Assembly: GCA_012845835.1 (NCBI GenBank)
Contig: JABAKD010000023.1
Coordinates: forward strand, 18,205,027-18,269,026
DNA: 64,000 bases
Reading direction: 5' to 3'
DNA from: Undaria pinnatifida
Taxonomy: Eukaryota > Sar > Phaeophyceae > Laminariales > Alariaceae
In this document: positions 20,621 to 32,282 of the stretch, piece by piece
Layout of the letters: each line of letters opens with the position of its first letter
Numbering within the stretch: the first letter of the stretch is position 1
The notes under the pieces: generated by a model
The model's input: the letters and a program-made list of their open reading frames with translations, nothing else
The model's database searches: none
What the model was told of the DNA's origin: nothing
Made by a program: the position numbers and the translations under genes

Positions 20621-22019
20621 AGAGAAAGACCAACGAAAATAAAATACCACAACTGGTTCGCGGACTGTGAAACAAGCGTACGCTGAGCCGACGAGAGGAA
20701 GCGAAAACACGGCAGGTTTGGGCCAAGTTACGAAAACGAGGCAGGTTAAACCGGCGCAAACAGGAAGACGGAACCACCACAAATTTTCGGCCTGGTTACA
20801 AAAATGGAGCCAGCTAAATCAGTGGCTGGAAGGTCAGGGTAGCACACCGACGCAAGTACGCAAACATATGTCCTGGTCAAAAGTGGGACGACCCTAAAGG
20901 TCAAGGCAAAGAAGAGGCACCTTGAAACTAACTGAACAAGAAAATTAAACCCAAAAGAAAAAATTAAGAAGCTAATGCGCACAAAACAAATCCCATGAAA
21001 GAAAACTCAAGAAGGAACTCAAGAAACATGGTTAGGGGGAGGGGCAACAAGACAAAAGGGTAAGTGCGACTCAACGCGATAATACCCTGGCTGCAGATAT
21101 CCCTGTCGTGTGGCGTTGTAAACACGCTGATCCGTAGAGGGTGCTCCGCGAACATGTACAGTAGACACGCCGTAGGTTGATCTTGGAACCGGGTGGTGTA
21201 GGGTCTGACGAAAAATCCGATGAAACGCGGCTGGTGGTCGTACTAGGCTGTGCTGCAGCACTCCGATTGCGAGACAGAGACGTCATGGTGTTCGCGGAAG
21301 ATGTGGTAGGAGCGCTGGAGACGGATGATGGTCCAGTAGAACGCGTTGAGAAGCTCCGGGCACGAACCGGTGAGGACGGGTTGTTTGCGGACGGTGCGGT
21401 CGGAGGTCTTTGACGGAAGAAGATGAGGCTGCAGTAGCTCAATATGATAGGTTAAAGAAGGTGACGGATCGCGTACGCGGCGGTGAAATGTGCGTGTTCC
21501 ACAGCGTACATGTAGACGCAAGCGTTGACGTTGTAGTAGTCCTTTAAAGTGGGCCAGTGGAAATGCCTGCGGTGCTCGTGGTGTTAGAGTTAGCATTTTA
21601 CGCAGCGAGGATGATGGCCTGGTTGCTGGAATAGGCTGTAGAGAAGGCGCGAAGTTGCCGACGATGACGATGACGCCGGGGCGGTTAAAAGCGGACTGAA
21701 GGAGCAGACCTACCAGCGCGGTGGCTGCAGGAGTCGGCGAAATATGTTCCAGCTGGTCGGCGCTGACTGTGCGATGACGCCGGAGTCGGTGGTAGTGGCC
21801 AGGGAGAGGGCGCCTCGCCGCTGGTAGCGGTTTGAAGCGGCAGGCCCATCGGTGCATGGCTGCAGAAGTCGGTGAAATAATTCCCAGATTGTCGGAGTAG
21901 ATGGTGGCGACGACGCCGGGGCCAGCGGTAGTGGCCAAAAATGAAAAGGTTGCCTTGACGTTGGTAGTGGCTTGAAGGAGAAAGACATCAAATGATGAAG
22001 TCGCGGAAGACGGAGGTGG

Positions 22020-22465
22020 AGCTCAGGTGCAAGGTGGAGCTCTGACGAAGGTGGAGCTCTGGTCGCGAAGCTCAGATGACGACAGATGACGACGAATCTT
22101 CGTGCAGGAGGAGCTGTGGTCGCGAAGCGCAGGTGACGACGAAGCTCTGTCGAAGATGGAGCTCTGAAAACGGTGGATCTCTGGGCTTGAAGCTCGGGTG
22201 ACGACGAAGCTCTGGTGAAAGGTGGAACTCCGGTGAACGTGGAGCTCCGGTCGCGAAGCTCAGGTGACGGCGAAGCTCAGGTGACGATGGAGCTCTGGTG
22301 GCAAATCTCAGGTGACGACGAAGCTCTGGTGAAAGGTGGAACTCCGGTGAAGGTGGAGCTTTGGTCGCGAAGCTCAGGTGACGACGAAGCTCAGGTGACG
22401 ATGGAGCTCTGGTGGCAAAGCTCAGGTGACGATGGAGCTCTAGTGACGATGGAGCTCTGGTCGCG
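22020..22465. repeat. Minisatellite, ~20-25 bp units with GGAGCTCTGGT
   Basis: Units of the type GGTGACGATGGAGCTCTGGT and CGAAGCTCAGGTGACGACG alternate about twenty times with drift. The plus strand reads as an open glycine/serine-rich frame only because the unit lacks stops. Confidence 0.85.
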
Positions 22466-22859
22466 GTGTTCGCGCGGCAGTGGGGGGGGTCGATGATCTT
22501 GGAAGTGTAGCCACAGGTACCGGCGGGAATAACCGTAGTCGGAAGGGCAGTCCACAGTTTTCAGCGTCGGCTGTGGAGCGATGACGGCTCCGGGAAAATA
22601 ATGGTCCGATAAAGGATAAGGGCCAAAAAGGGATGCGCCAATGGTGGGCGCTGGGGAGAACGAAGGATGGCCTGAAAGCCGATCCAGGAGAAGCGCCAGC
22701 GTCCTCGGCGCTTTTCTCGGAGCTGGCTAGCGAACCGGAGGCGACGTCACGGGCCGAAATAGACCCGACGGAGGCGTTGGCGTGGAGAAGGGGTCGACGA
22801 ATTGTTTTGGTATGGTCCGCAACCGTGAGTTGCCGCAAGTATTTCCAGCGAATCGTGGT

Positions 22860-23350
22860 GCATGGGGCAGGAGGGAGGGGGTTTGAGCCCACCCAAGTCG
22901 ATGCCTAACAGGGTGCACGGTTTGCGCGTCGCCGGTGGATGGGGGCGGATAGTGATGGTGGGTCGAAAGGGAGGGGGAACTAGCCCACCCAAAACGATAC
23001 CCTGGATGGGATGCTGATATCTTTCGACGTGAGCAGCGAAGAGGCCGTGGAAGGGCCCGATTTCTGGCTAAAAAGGTCCCATACGTACCAGGCTCGGAAG
23101 GTTCATGAGCCCGAGGCAAAAAAAAATAACAAACTCGGAAAAAGAGGGCGGTGGAATGGTAGAGGTGGGTTGTAGAGGAGAGGTAGCGAGCCCACCCAAA
23201 CCGATAGTCGGTTCGAAACGATCATACCCGGAAACAAAATTAGCTCCAACTCAGAAAATGGGAGCGGCGGGATGTGGTGGTGGGTTGGGAGGGACGGGGG
23301 AACGAGCCCACCCAAACCGATGCTCGGCTCGGAGAGGTCATAACCTGAAA
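22860..23350. repeat. Degenerate tandem repeat with GAGCCCACCCAAACCGAT
   Basis: Four copies (near 22883, 22980, 23190 and 23306) of a GGG-rich lead followed by 'gagcccacccaaaccgat' and then 'cggaaaggtcataacctg'-like sequence. Spacing is about 100-120 bases between some copies and irregular overall. Confidence 0.7.
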
Positions 23351-24323
23351 GGAACAAAACCACAGGTTCAGATGGTAAACCTATAGGAATGTTAGGGTAG
23401 CGGGGGGTGGCGAAAGTGGCGTCACGGAGATGCCTTCAGGGACGGGGAGGGGTTGCCTAGGTTCAGGTGGTGAACCCACATGGTTGTTGAGGTAAAAGAG
23501 GGGTGGCGGTATTGGTGTCGGATGGGGATTCGCGACCGTTGGGTTGGAGGGGAACTGTTCGGTGTTCACTGGCAACGGAAACAGAATCAGTCGATGGTCG
23601 TCCGTGGTTGTGTCGTCGAGGAAAGCTGAAGGGCTGTTGGTGGCAAGGATCCGGTTGATGGGGGGGTAGCTAAAGAGCTGGGTCGGGAGCGATAAACCGC
23701 GGGTTTGTTGTGGTTGGGGGAAACCAGGGCACGCTGGTGGGTAAACGGAAAAGTTGGCGCGGAGGTACCGTTGGTGGCCTGGTATAGGCGGGATGGTTTG
23801 GGCCAGGGTAGCCGTGAAAAGGGGGCGGTAGGGGCCCATCGTTTGTCGAAATGATAACTAGCCAAACCTTGAGCGGGAGGGCAGTTGCTTCCTCCAGAGG
23901 GTCGGCGGATACCGGAGCAAGGCGGCTCTGTGGTAACACGTCGGGGTGGAGAACGGCTTGGGGGATTCGGCACGTGCGCCTCGGTGGCCATGGAGGGGGC
24001 CGGGACAGAGGTGTTCCGTGGAAACCGGTCGCGTTGAAGGGGGGGGGGCGCGGCAGAGTTGTTCTGTCGCGTTGGAAAGGGTCGGAACGAGGTCGGTAGT
24101 AAGAGGGTTCGGTGAGAAATGCCGAGACCGAAAAGGGATGACTCGTTTGCAACGCGGCGGGTTAGGGGGAAAAGGCGGCTGCCGACCGAATAAAGCGGTT
24201 ATTGCTTCTGCCTATGGATTGAATTGCCAGTCTCGGGTGTACCGTTGCCGAAGCTAGAGATACGAACTGGGAGGACGGTGGTAGATGTCGAGGGTCGTTG
24301 GGTGGTGGTACGGGAATAGTTTC

Positions 24324-24475
24324 CGGCGTTTGTCGGCCTCGGAACCATTGTCCCAGGTAGGTAAAGAAGGAGCTGCGGCGTTTGTCGGCCTCGGAACCAA
24401 TGTCCCAGGTAGGTAATGAAGGAGCTCCGGCGTTTGTCGGCCTCGAAACCAATGTCCATGGCTGGTCGTAGGAAC
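24324..24475. repeat. Three 52-bp tandem units
   Basis: CGGCGTTTGTCGGCCTCG starts at 24324, 24376 and 24428. Each is followed by 'gaaccaatgtccca' and 'ggtaggtaatgaagg' variants. Confidence 0.88.
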
Positions 24476-25859
24476 GGTTTCGATACCTGGTCGAAGCCGG
24501 GTGAGCTACGGGGTCGTGGTGTCGCTCAAAAGGTCGGTCTTGGGCGATGTCGGAAACTACTCCACACGGTGATAAGTAAAATCCGTAAAAGAAGAATCCA
24601 GAAGGGTGGCACTGCTTAAGGTTGAACATCCCAGAAGAGGTAGTTCGGTGTAGGCTGGCTGCGGTGAGCCGCCAAGCAGTGGTCAGTTGCGGCTGTCTGT
24701 AAGACTGTCGCGTGGCGATGGCGAGGGTGCAGCTGGCTGATCTAGAAAAAAGAGCCGGCAAGGTCCACGTGATCGCAAAGGGAGTCTCGGTATTGTATCA
24801 CCGAGGCTCTGGGAGGGTCTCCGTGGGTTGCGTTTAAAGGAGCGGGGCGAAGATACCCTGGGGGTCCTGTCTCCAAGCGGCGTTGGATGGGCAGGATAGA
24901 ACTCGCTAGGAAATGCCGTACCTGTGGTCCGTGTCCACGCAATCCACGGGAGTTGCGGGGAAGACGGGGCAGGGGGCTCAGGGCATATCCTGGTCAACTA
25001 TGATCCCGAGTCTTCCGTCGTCATGACGGGACTGTCCCTTGGGCCCAGGGGCAGTGGTGCTGTCAACACTGTGACAGCGAGTGGGAACCCGTCGCTCGCG
25101 CGTCCACCGCTGGCACTTGAAAAACGCGCACGTCCTAGGACGAGCGCGGGTGGAGCCGCCGATAAAAAAGCGAGGCGGGCTCAGGATGCGATGGCCCAGA
25201 ATTGGAAGCAAAAGTTTCGTGCTGTAGTCCGGAACCGCTGGTAGCCGTGGTCTTCGGCAAGTAGCGTTGCTCATCGGTGGAAGGCGTCGAGTGGAGCATC
25301 CCAGTAGGGCTCGACGTCTTGGCCTCCCCGCACCCACACCTCAAGACCATTGCTAGAACAAGGGGATCAGGCTTGGACAAGCGATATCGCATGTATGGGG
25401 CTGGGCGGGGGAAGTAGATTGTTGGGGGGCGGGGGCGTCGGAGGAGCTCGTTCTTGTAAAGTTGAAGCTGGAACCTCGTCCTGCAATTACATGGCCTGGC
25501 GCCGGTAGCGCTGTATCGGTTGATCAGCGTGTAGCGTCCAGGGATTTTTGCCGCAATGGGTATCGGCCGGTCACGCTGTTGCTGCCGATGTTTTCGTCGT
25601 TGTCGCAGCAGTTGCCCGAGGAAGAAAGGCGATCATGGCGCTTTCGACCCAAAAAATAGTTGCCGCGGCATGTACAACGAGCGGCACTGGTTGTCGCGGG
25701 TTGTTGCCGGGTGATAGCGCCGGGTGTATGGTCCGCACGTTTCCGTAAATACCTAAAGTAAAAACCAACATCCTGAAGTATGCCCATACCTGGGTTGAGC
25801 GCACCAGAGGCGTAGCGGTGTTGCTACAGTGGGAGAGTGCCGCCGGCACGATGCAGACG

Positions 25860-26918
25860 TCACGGAGAACGCCCAAAAGTCAGCGGAGTGGTACTCGATG
25901 GCCAGGTAGTTGACAATGATGCTCGTGGCAGGTTGTGTCCCGTATCGCAATATGTGGTGGTTGCGAGCCACCACCTTTTGCGGTTCGTGAGACAGACGGG
26001 GGCGTCGTGGGCGTCACAATTCGGGTGGTCGCGACCGCCGTCGCGGCCACTACGGATAGGATGGCGTCTGCGTCGTTGGGCGACCTTGCTGTCGCTGCTA
26101 CAACGGTCAACATCTGTGATGTAGGTGGTAGGCGGAGAAGAATGGTGGTGTAGGTGGTAGTCGGAGAAGAACGGTGGTCTTGACCCGAGGAGTAGGCGAT
26201 GCGGGGGGGGTGCGTGCGGCGTTTTTGGGGGCTGGTTGGGGAGGGCGTGTGCGGCGGTTTTAGGCCGTGGGTTCACGGGGGGTGGGTGCTGGGGCTTGGA
26301 GCGTGTAGGGGAATGCGGCAACAGAGTTGGTTTGGCGGCTCTGTGGCCGTTTGGACAACTGTAGTAGCGGCGGGAGGGGGTCGGAATTTCAAGGAATAGA
26401 CCGAACCGGCAGATTACCGCAGGCGGAGCGTCTAACGATGTCGACATGAGTCGTAGTTGGGTAGGTACGACGTGGCCAATAATCGAAAAAAATAAATACC
26501 GCAGACAGGGGTGTCTTTGGGTGCCGCCCGGTCGAGACCGTGGGCGCGCCGGATGCAGTTGTGAGCAAGTACCAGCAAACAAAAGCAGGGGCGATTGGGC
26601 GCCGGGGGTTGAGCGCGGTGATGGGCGGGCAATGTTGAACCGTTGTGGTGATAGACGCGGCCGCGTGGGGTGGGCGGCTATGGGAGCCGGGGTTGTGCTG
26701 TTAGCAGCAACGTGTGGGTTGGGACGGTAGTCGTGGCTCAGATGGGGGGGTGGGGCACAAAGGGCCGGGGTTGGGATGTGAGCAGCAACGTGTCGGTTGG
26801 GGCGGTAATCGTGGCACAGATGGGGGGGGGGTGGGGCACAAAGGGCTCCAGTCGCGGTGGCATGATATTCGGTAACCACCGCGGCACTGGCCTGGTGGGT
26901 GCCGCTTCGGCGATACAC
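25860..26918 (-). CDS. Unrecognised 352-codon open frame inside giant element
   Basis: This is the longest open frame in the interior and it lies in the element's own orientation. The product is rich in proline, histidine, arginine, serine and threonine. It contains an internal duplication reading ALCAPPPHLSHDYRPN and a close variant, encoded by the 78-bp tandem repeat at 26703-26850. I see no zinc knuckle, protease triad or polymerase motif. It may be a gag-like remnant or simply stop-poor C-rich sequence. I favour the latter. Confidence 0.2.
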   Translation of the reverse strand: MYRRSGTHQASAAVVTEYHATATGALCAPPPPHLCHDYRPNRHVAAHIPTPALCAPPPHLSHDYRPNPHVAANSTTPAPIAAHPTRPRLSPQRFNIARPSPRSTPGAQSPLLLFAGTCSQLHPARPRSRPGGTQRHPCLRYLFFSIIGHVVPTQLRLMSTSLDAPPAVICRFGLFLEIPTPSRRYYSCPNGHRAAKPTLLPHSPTRSKPQHPPPVNPRPKTAAHALPNQPPKTPHAPPPHRLLLGSRPPFFSDYHLHHHSSPPTTYITDVDRCSSDSKVAQRRRRHPIRSGRDGGRDHPNCDAHDAPVCLTNRKRWWLATTTYCDTGHNLPRASLSTTWPSSTTPLTFGRSP

Positions 26919-27282
26919 GCTGTGGTAGTCGTCGCTGTACTCGCGCCGTTGTTGCGCTCCCCCACGGGAAAAGAAATAACCTCTTGCCCTCAGGCGCTGA
27001 ACAAAAATTGCAGTCGCACCAGGTGGGCGTCTCTCGTAGAGGGATCCGTCCTCCTAGTCTCGGCGTGTAAGGTGGCCGTACCAAACGTCGAGGATCCGGT
27101 TTGACTGATATGGGTCGGGGTCAGTGGCGATGGTGGAAATGCCGTCAACAACCCCGGCCGCAAAAATGCGCCCGGGGATTATTTCGACTTTATTGAACAG
27201 AATGACAAGGTCCTTCACCGTAACTGTCCCACCCATGGCTACAGCAGGAGAAGAACGCGAAGCACACTGTTCATTGTGAGGG

Positions 27283-27741
27283 TTGAGGGGTTGGGTCCTG
27301 GTGGGTGCGGGATTTACCGCGAGGGTTGGGGGGTGGTACATGTTGGTCCGGAATGGATGGGAAATTAGGAAATTTGGTATCGCACGCACCGGAGTAGAGA
27401 GGCAGGATGCAGTACAAGTCGTTTTCGAACGTCACCAAGAAGACCGGAGGGTGATGGATGATTGTAGATATTCCCGGGGGAGGAGCGTGGTGCTCGAGAG
27501 ATGGTTAGAACCACCGAGTTATCCAGTAGAAAGCAGAACAAAATCAGACCTTACAACACGGAAAATATGTGTACCGCTTGTACCCGTCGATAACCTAAGC
27601 CGTGTTCGAGGTTTTCCGAAGCAAAAATCCGGACCTAAAAATGACGGTGTACTTCTGGGGTGCACTGTTTTTAAAAACACCGGGGTGGGTTCCGTTCCGT
27701 GTAACACGCGTAATGTACTCGTGAAAAAGGGAGAGAGATAG
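27283..27741 (+). CDS. Unrecognised open frame antisense to the giant element
   Basis: A 152-codon frame with a balanced composition (ERQDAVQVVFERHQEDRR; TTRKICVPLVPVDNLSRV) that looks more protein-like than its surroundings. No family is recognised. It could be a captured gene fragment or chance. The start is uncertain because the first 25 codons are glycine/valine-rich and continuous with the GC-rich repeats upstream. Confidence 0.2.
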   Translation: MRGWVLVGAGFTARVGGWYMLVRNGWEIRKFGIARTGVERQDAVQVVFERHQEDRRVMDDCRYSRGRSVVLERWLEPPSYPVESRTKSDLTTRKICVPLVPVDNLSRVRGFPKQKSGPKNDGVLLGCTVFKNTGVGSVPCNTRNVLVKKGER

Positions 27742-28639
27742 CACTCGGAGCGCGACGCGGTCGGAGTGCGGCTTTGCTCAACCGTATTTTTGCTCAAAGC
27801 ACGATCCTAATGCAGTTCGGTTCACTCCAACGCTGCATCAGGTCGGGGGCGCGTAACAGCAAAAACGAAAGCCGCATAAAAATAGCTCAAACACGCGTGG
27901 GGTATTGAGCGTATTGAGGAGGCTCGTGGCACGTTGAGTCTTCACCCTCACAGAGGTTTTTCAAATAGAACACAGTGCACCGTGAGAGGATTTTATAAAA
28001 TACTACCGATATGGTTTTGTGGGATGCTCGACGTGTAATACCGTCGTTCGCGCATTCCGGGGTTGAAATCCCCCAAAAAATAACTAACCGTGACAAATCA
28101 CAATCATTGTCAATTGTGTAAGTCAGCATTATTTGCAGCGCGTGTTAATGCTCGTGACAAGGCGATCATGGTTGCATGACCATTTTTTTTTGTATTTTTG
28201 TACGACGCGACGCGCGCCAGCATGATGAAGGCAACACGTGCATCATAGATAGCTTTACTTTTGTGATATTTCGGCACGAGCAACGAAAGCAAAAACACAT
28301 GGGGCGCGTAAGAGTTAATTTAGACATGCAAAACAAGTGTCCATATGGCAGAGAAACGGAGGGGGGGCATTTCCCGTGGTTGCTCGCAAAATTATTGTCA
28401 AGCAACTAACAGCAGACATGAATGCCTTAAAACCAAAAAAATAAAAAAGTGAAGAAAAAAGACACAGTTGTTGACTTTCAAGCTTGCGCAGCAACGTTAC
28501 AATTTTGTGCAGAATAGGCCCTGCTTTATCGTAAAATTGAAGCGGAAAATGCGTTGAAATTTGGGCATCATCTCCCCTATATCACCAGAAACGGGGAAAA
28601 GTAAACTCGGTCGGGTGACCAAAATTGGGCAAATCTCAG

Positions 28640-29340
28640 CAGCGTCTACTCCACTTCATCATACGAGATGGGGCAGATGCGAGGGACTTTGATGCTTTTT
28701 GTCGCAAAAGAAAAAACATTGATAGCGTAGAGCCTGCTTTTGTTATGGCGTAAAAAGCTGGCCGAACGCGGGGGGGGGAGATAATCCAATATTAGACAGC
28801 GTAGAGCTCGGGCACGACAAATAAACTGGCAAAATGCTCTTACAGCAGAAGCATATGGGCATGATAGAGCCCATATATAGCTTAAAACAGGTAAGTAAGA
28901 GGCACGGTTACTGCAGCATTTCGGATGATGTGAGCAGCATAAGGGGCCGTTCGTGAGACAAAACCGACGGAATTCACACATATGGCACTAGTATCCTGAC
29001 AAATTAAGGCAGCATAAAGCCTGTGTATGACAGAAGGCTGGCGAGATACACGTACTACAGCAGTGTTTTGTCAAATTTAAACAGCGTAGATGCGATGCAA
29101 TGGCGAAAATGTACGAAGTGTACGCTAAACAGCAGCATGGTGACAAATGGCAACATAGAGCCCTGTATGTCATAGAGCTGGTAAGAATTGCACACTGGAC
29201 AACGGTGATTTGGCAATAGCAGTGCGGGGCCCGTGTATGTCTTATAACTGGAGAGATGGTACGTGCGACACCACTGTATAAAAACAAAACGAAAGTTTGC
29301 ACAAAAAACAGTACAATTAGTAATTCCCCAAGACATATTT
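28640..29340. repeat. Highly diverged tandem repeats, ~65-80 bp units
   Basis: Units share 'agcgtagag', 'tgtatgtcatagagctgg' and 'acagcagc' words in the same order about eight times with heavy drift. They are internal to the giant element. Confidence 0.5.
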
Positions 29341-30509
29341 TAGCAGCAGTTACTCGTACGTGCTTGTTAACCAAGCAAGAAACAAGCAAACAAAGTAGCT
29401 AATAACAAAGCAAGCAAGGGAAATGCATCGAAACAAAAGAACAAACAAACCAGGGGCAAACCAAAACGACTTTGGGATGGCAGTGGAAACGGGGGTATCA
29501 GGACAAGGCGCAACCTCACATACAGGCCTGAAACCCTGGGAGTTGGATTCGGTACAACACCAGACCTGGTGGGGAGGGAGGTCTGCTACATGGCTATGAG
29601 GGTGTGCTACGCCCGTAAGGTCCGTGTCAACCCATACGTGTGTACGTATCACTGCTGTGCTGTGTACAAAGTACGCAAATTATCTACGAGCCGTAGTCTC
29701 ACCAAAGGTACGCAAGCAAAATATTACTAATACGTCGTATCCGATGCCAATCACACGCCGTAAAAATGACACCACCAGCTAAGTATGCGGGCAGAAAAAG
29801 AGAAAGAAAAAAAACAAGAATTTCGAAAAGTGGGCGGGGTACCTCCCTGGTACCTTGTGTCTATCTCCTGTAAATGAGGGCTTATACCTCAATCAGTGGA
29901 GAACACAACAGAGAGCTCTCCTTTTGTTACGTGGTCCTTGTGGGGTCACAGGAATTGGGTCGTTCTTGTACATACAAGTGTGTGTTGGGGATGGTATAGC
30001 GCTTTTGGGGTGACGGACGTACTACTACAACAGCAGGAGTATGGTGACACGAAAACGTCCAGAGATATCCCGTACCGGAGGACTTGTATGTACTGACGAT
30101 GTACTGCACGCTTTCTGCGAAGCAAAGGAAACAAAGGAGATCTTTTGTAGCACAATACCGGTGCAATACCGGTGCTATATCTACCTACGAGGGGGGGGGG
30201 GATACGAGAGGGAGACGAGACGACTGCCTACGGCACTCAACTGCTTGTACTCGAGTCTATACTATATGACCTATCTATATGCTGCCAGGCGCAGTTCGTA
30301 CGTGGTTGACACACGGAGGTTCGATATGAAAAGGGAGGCAAAAGAAAGGGCAAAGAACACAAAACAGAACAAAACAAAAAATGACTCCTATTAATATAGT
30401 CTATATCCTGTCTCTTGCCATATATGTGGTGGCTCACATTGTAAAAAGGTAAATACAAACCGAGAAAAGGCGGGGCTGTCGTTCCAAGCTTGAAGCTCAC
30501 ATGTCGTCA

Positions 30510-30526
30510 ATTCAACGAGGACGCCA
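30510..30526 (-). promoter_or_regulatory. Putative primer-binding site of giant element
   Basis: On the minus strand, two bases after the 5' LTR, the sequence reads TGGCGTCCTCGTTG. TGG pairs with the CCA end of a tRNA. The same TGGCGTC(C/G)TCG core follows the LTR of the TRIM at 34364-34380, which argues that it is functional. Confidence 0.65.
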
Positions 30527-30528
30527 TT

Positions 30529-31025
30529 TGTGAAGGTGTCGTGGTGCCGGAAGGTGGGAGGGAAAGGACGCAGGGGTATCAGCTTCGCTTGGAGACAGCA
30601 CCGGTTCTTCTTTATAGATTTCTCATTATTGGCGTTGAGCTATCACAAGCTCGAGGAGACAGGGAGAGGAGGAGAAGGAGGAAGAGTGAGAGCACGGGGG
30701 TGGGATGAAGCTCACAGAGTTCGCTTCACCCCAGCATTGCTGCTGTGCTCTCTTCTGGACCTTTACCTATGGAGCGTACGAGGAGCGTTTTCTTAGATGT
30801 TCTATATTCCCTTGAGCGCCTAGCGCGCTTACTTCTATCTACTTGTCCAGAGGAGGAGCGTTCCATTTCCGAGAACGCTCTTGTGGTACAAACTAGCTAG
30901 ATTCTATGGGTTATCCGCTTCACTCAGAATATTCCGTTTAAGAGAACCTTCTTGCGGCCAATAGACCATGACTCTGCGGACTATCCTACCGAATCTATTG
31001 CTAGCTATACTGACACTCTATAACA
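30529..31025 (-). repeat. 5' LTR of the giant element
   Basis: A direct copy of 16306-16804. It would hold the promoter and polyadenylation signal; I could not pick a TATA box with confidence. Confidence 0.88.
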
Positions 31026-31029
31026 CTTT

Positions 31030-31185
31030 CCATCCATCTAACGAAAGCATGTCAATTTGTTGAAACGTAGAAAAAAAACATGATACACACGCAAAAACAA
31101 AATGGTCGTAGGGGTGAGTCGAAGCACGAGCTTCCACCCCAAAGTAACCACTATCAATCGTTTGAGCCACTCGACGTTTGTGACA
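31030..31185 (-). repeat. Right half of tRNA-like repeat interrupted by the giant element
   Basis: It continues the repeat seen at 7475-7600: 'gttgaaacgtagaaaaaaaa' linker, then on the minus strand a tRNA-like module with GTGGCTCAAACGATTGA (A box) and GTGCTTCGACTCACC (B box). Confidence 0.7.
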
Positions 31186-31264
31186 TATCGTCTCCAACTG
31201 ATGTACATCCATATGCAAACGTAGACACTTGAACTCGGAGCATAATCTCTAAAATCAAATCTAA

Positions 31265-31475
31265 TTTAGGACTCGCTCCCGGGACACGACGAGAGCACAG
31301 CCGAGGCCACCCCCGGCAGGATCGGGACAGGCGAGCAAGCTGAGGCACGTGCATGAAACAGCGCGCCGAGAGGTGGACATCAGCTCGAGTTAACTGGAAG
31401 ACGGCTCAAAACCTGGTCTAAACCGGACCCTTCGACCGCTCTCATGCAAGCACCAACATATTAATGAATGTGTTT
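31265..31475 (-). repeat. Rep-C fragment
   Basis: It matches 54640-54800 and 840-1000: 'gagcaagctgaggcacgt', 'gccgagaggtggacatcagc', 'gaagacggctcaaaacctgg'. Confidence 0.6.
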
Positions 31476-32282
31476 ACAAGGCTCCCCTTCGGGGAGTGGG
31501 GGGTGTTCCCCGCGGGGTGACGCGAGGTGACATGCCACAGGGGAAGAATTACCAACGCTATCAAGCGGTAGTATGCGGGTCACATGCCTAGCGTACGCAA
31601 CCTATACTTGTGGATCAACGTTATCCCTTGGTATCACGTTAAAAATCGCATGTTTATTTTGTTCTCGGATCGCGACGTCATTTGTTTTTTGTTTTAAAAC
31701 TTGCGATTCTCACGATTTGTGGCAGACCTCACGATTCGCGAACATTCCACGAGTTTTTTGTCACATTTCGCAACACTTTCTTCTTGTTAAGTACCACACC
31801 AAACAGCCAGCAACAGCAAGTCGCCCTCTCATGCGTATAGCAAGCGGCAGCAAGACATGCTTGTATACAGACAGCAAGCAGTATTGAGGAGCAGCATGTA
31901 TTAATAGTTCAGCAAGCAGCATACAGTTGCAGCAGGCAATGCAGCACAAGCAGTATATAGTAACGGCGAGAAGTCTAGCAAGCAGCAGCACAAGCAGCTA
32001 TATACGCGTACTTACAGCAAGTAGCAGCGACACACAACTATTACTGCTGCACGAGATTACAACAACTGCTGCTGCATGAGATTTACGTCCATCAGTAGCA
32101 ACACTACTGCAATGCTGTATGCAGCACACAGCAAGCAGCAGTAACAGTACCTGGTACGTACGCGCGCGTACCCGCACGTGCATACGTATGATACAGCAGC
32201 ACACATTTATTCCTCTCGTTTGAGGAAAACACAACGTTATACTCGTACAGTAGTACGTACGTCATAGCTTGTAAATAGTTCA
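31476..32282. other. Unassigned, GC-rich hairpin and CAG-rich stretch
   Basis: A hairpin-prone 'ctccccttcggggag' and 'ccccgcgggg' lie at 31481-31518. From 31800 to 32170 the sequence is a loose CAG/AGCAG-rich stretch with no gene. Confidence 0.45.

Larger units (their letters stand above)
16805..21000. other. Interior of giant element, purine-rich (+) part
   Basis: The plus strand is conspicuously A/G-rich (so the element's own strand is C/T-rich) and contains many diverged internal repeats around words such as 'gtacgc', 'tgggacc' and 'ccgctggctacaaagc'. No reading frame on either strand shows a recognisable retroelement domain. Minus-strand frames here (for example 18052-18522, 18553-19089) translate to hydrophobic, compositionally biased sequence that I regard as non-coding. 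Confidence 0.55.
16302..31029 (-). mobile_element. Giant non-autonomous LTR retrotransposon (LARD-like), 14.7 kb
   Basis: Two direct repeats of 499 and 497 bp bound 13.7 kb of interior. Each begins TGTGAAGG and ends TATAACA (5'-TG...CA-3'). The 4-bp word CTTT occurs immediately outside both ends (16302-16305 and 31026-31029). Reading the minus strand, the right LTR is followed after two bases by TGGCGTCCTCG, a plausible tRNA primer site. The left LTR is preceded by a short purine-rich AGGGTGGG. By eye the LTRs differ by about 15 substitutions and three short indels (roughly 97% identity), so the insertion is fairly recent. Removing 16306-31025 plus one CTTT restores a dimeric tRNA-like repeat like that at 7430-7600. 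No gag, protease, reverse transcriptase, RNase H or integrase is recognisable, hence the large-retrotransposon-derivative call. Confidence 0.88.

Noticed and set aside
21243-21938. 231-codon minus-strand gene
   Set aside because: It is compositionally biased, inside the giant element, without a recognisable domain.
16306-31025. Two independent solo LTRs
   Set aside because: The CTTT duplication, the primer site next to one copy only on the inner side, and restoration of the flanking repeat on removal favour a single element.
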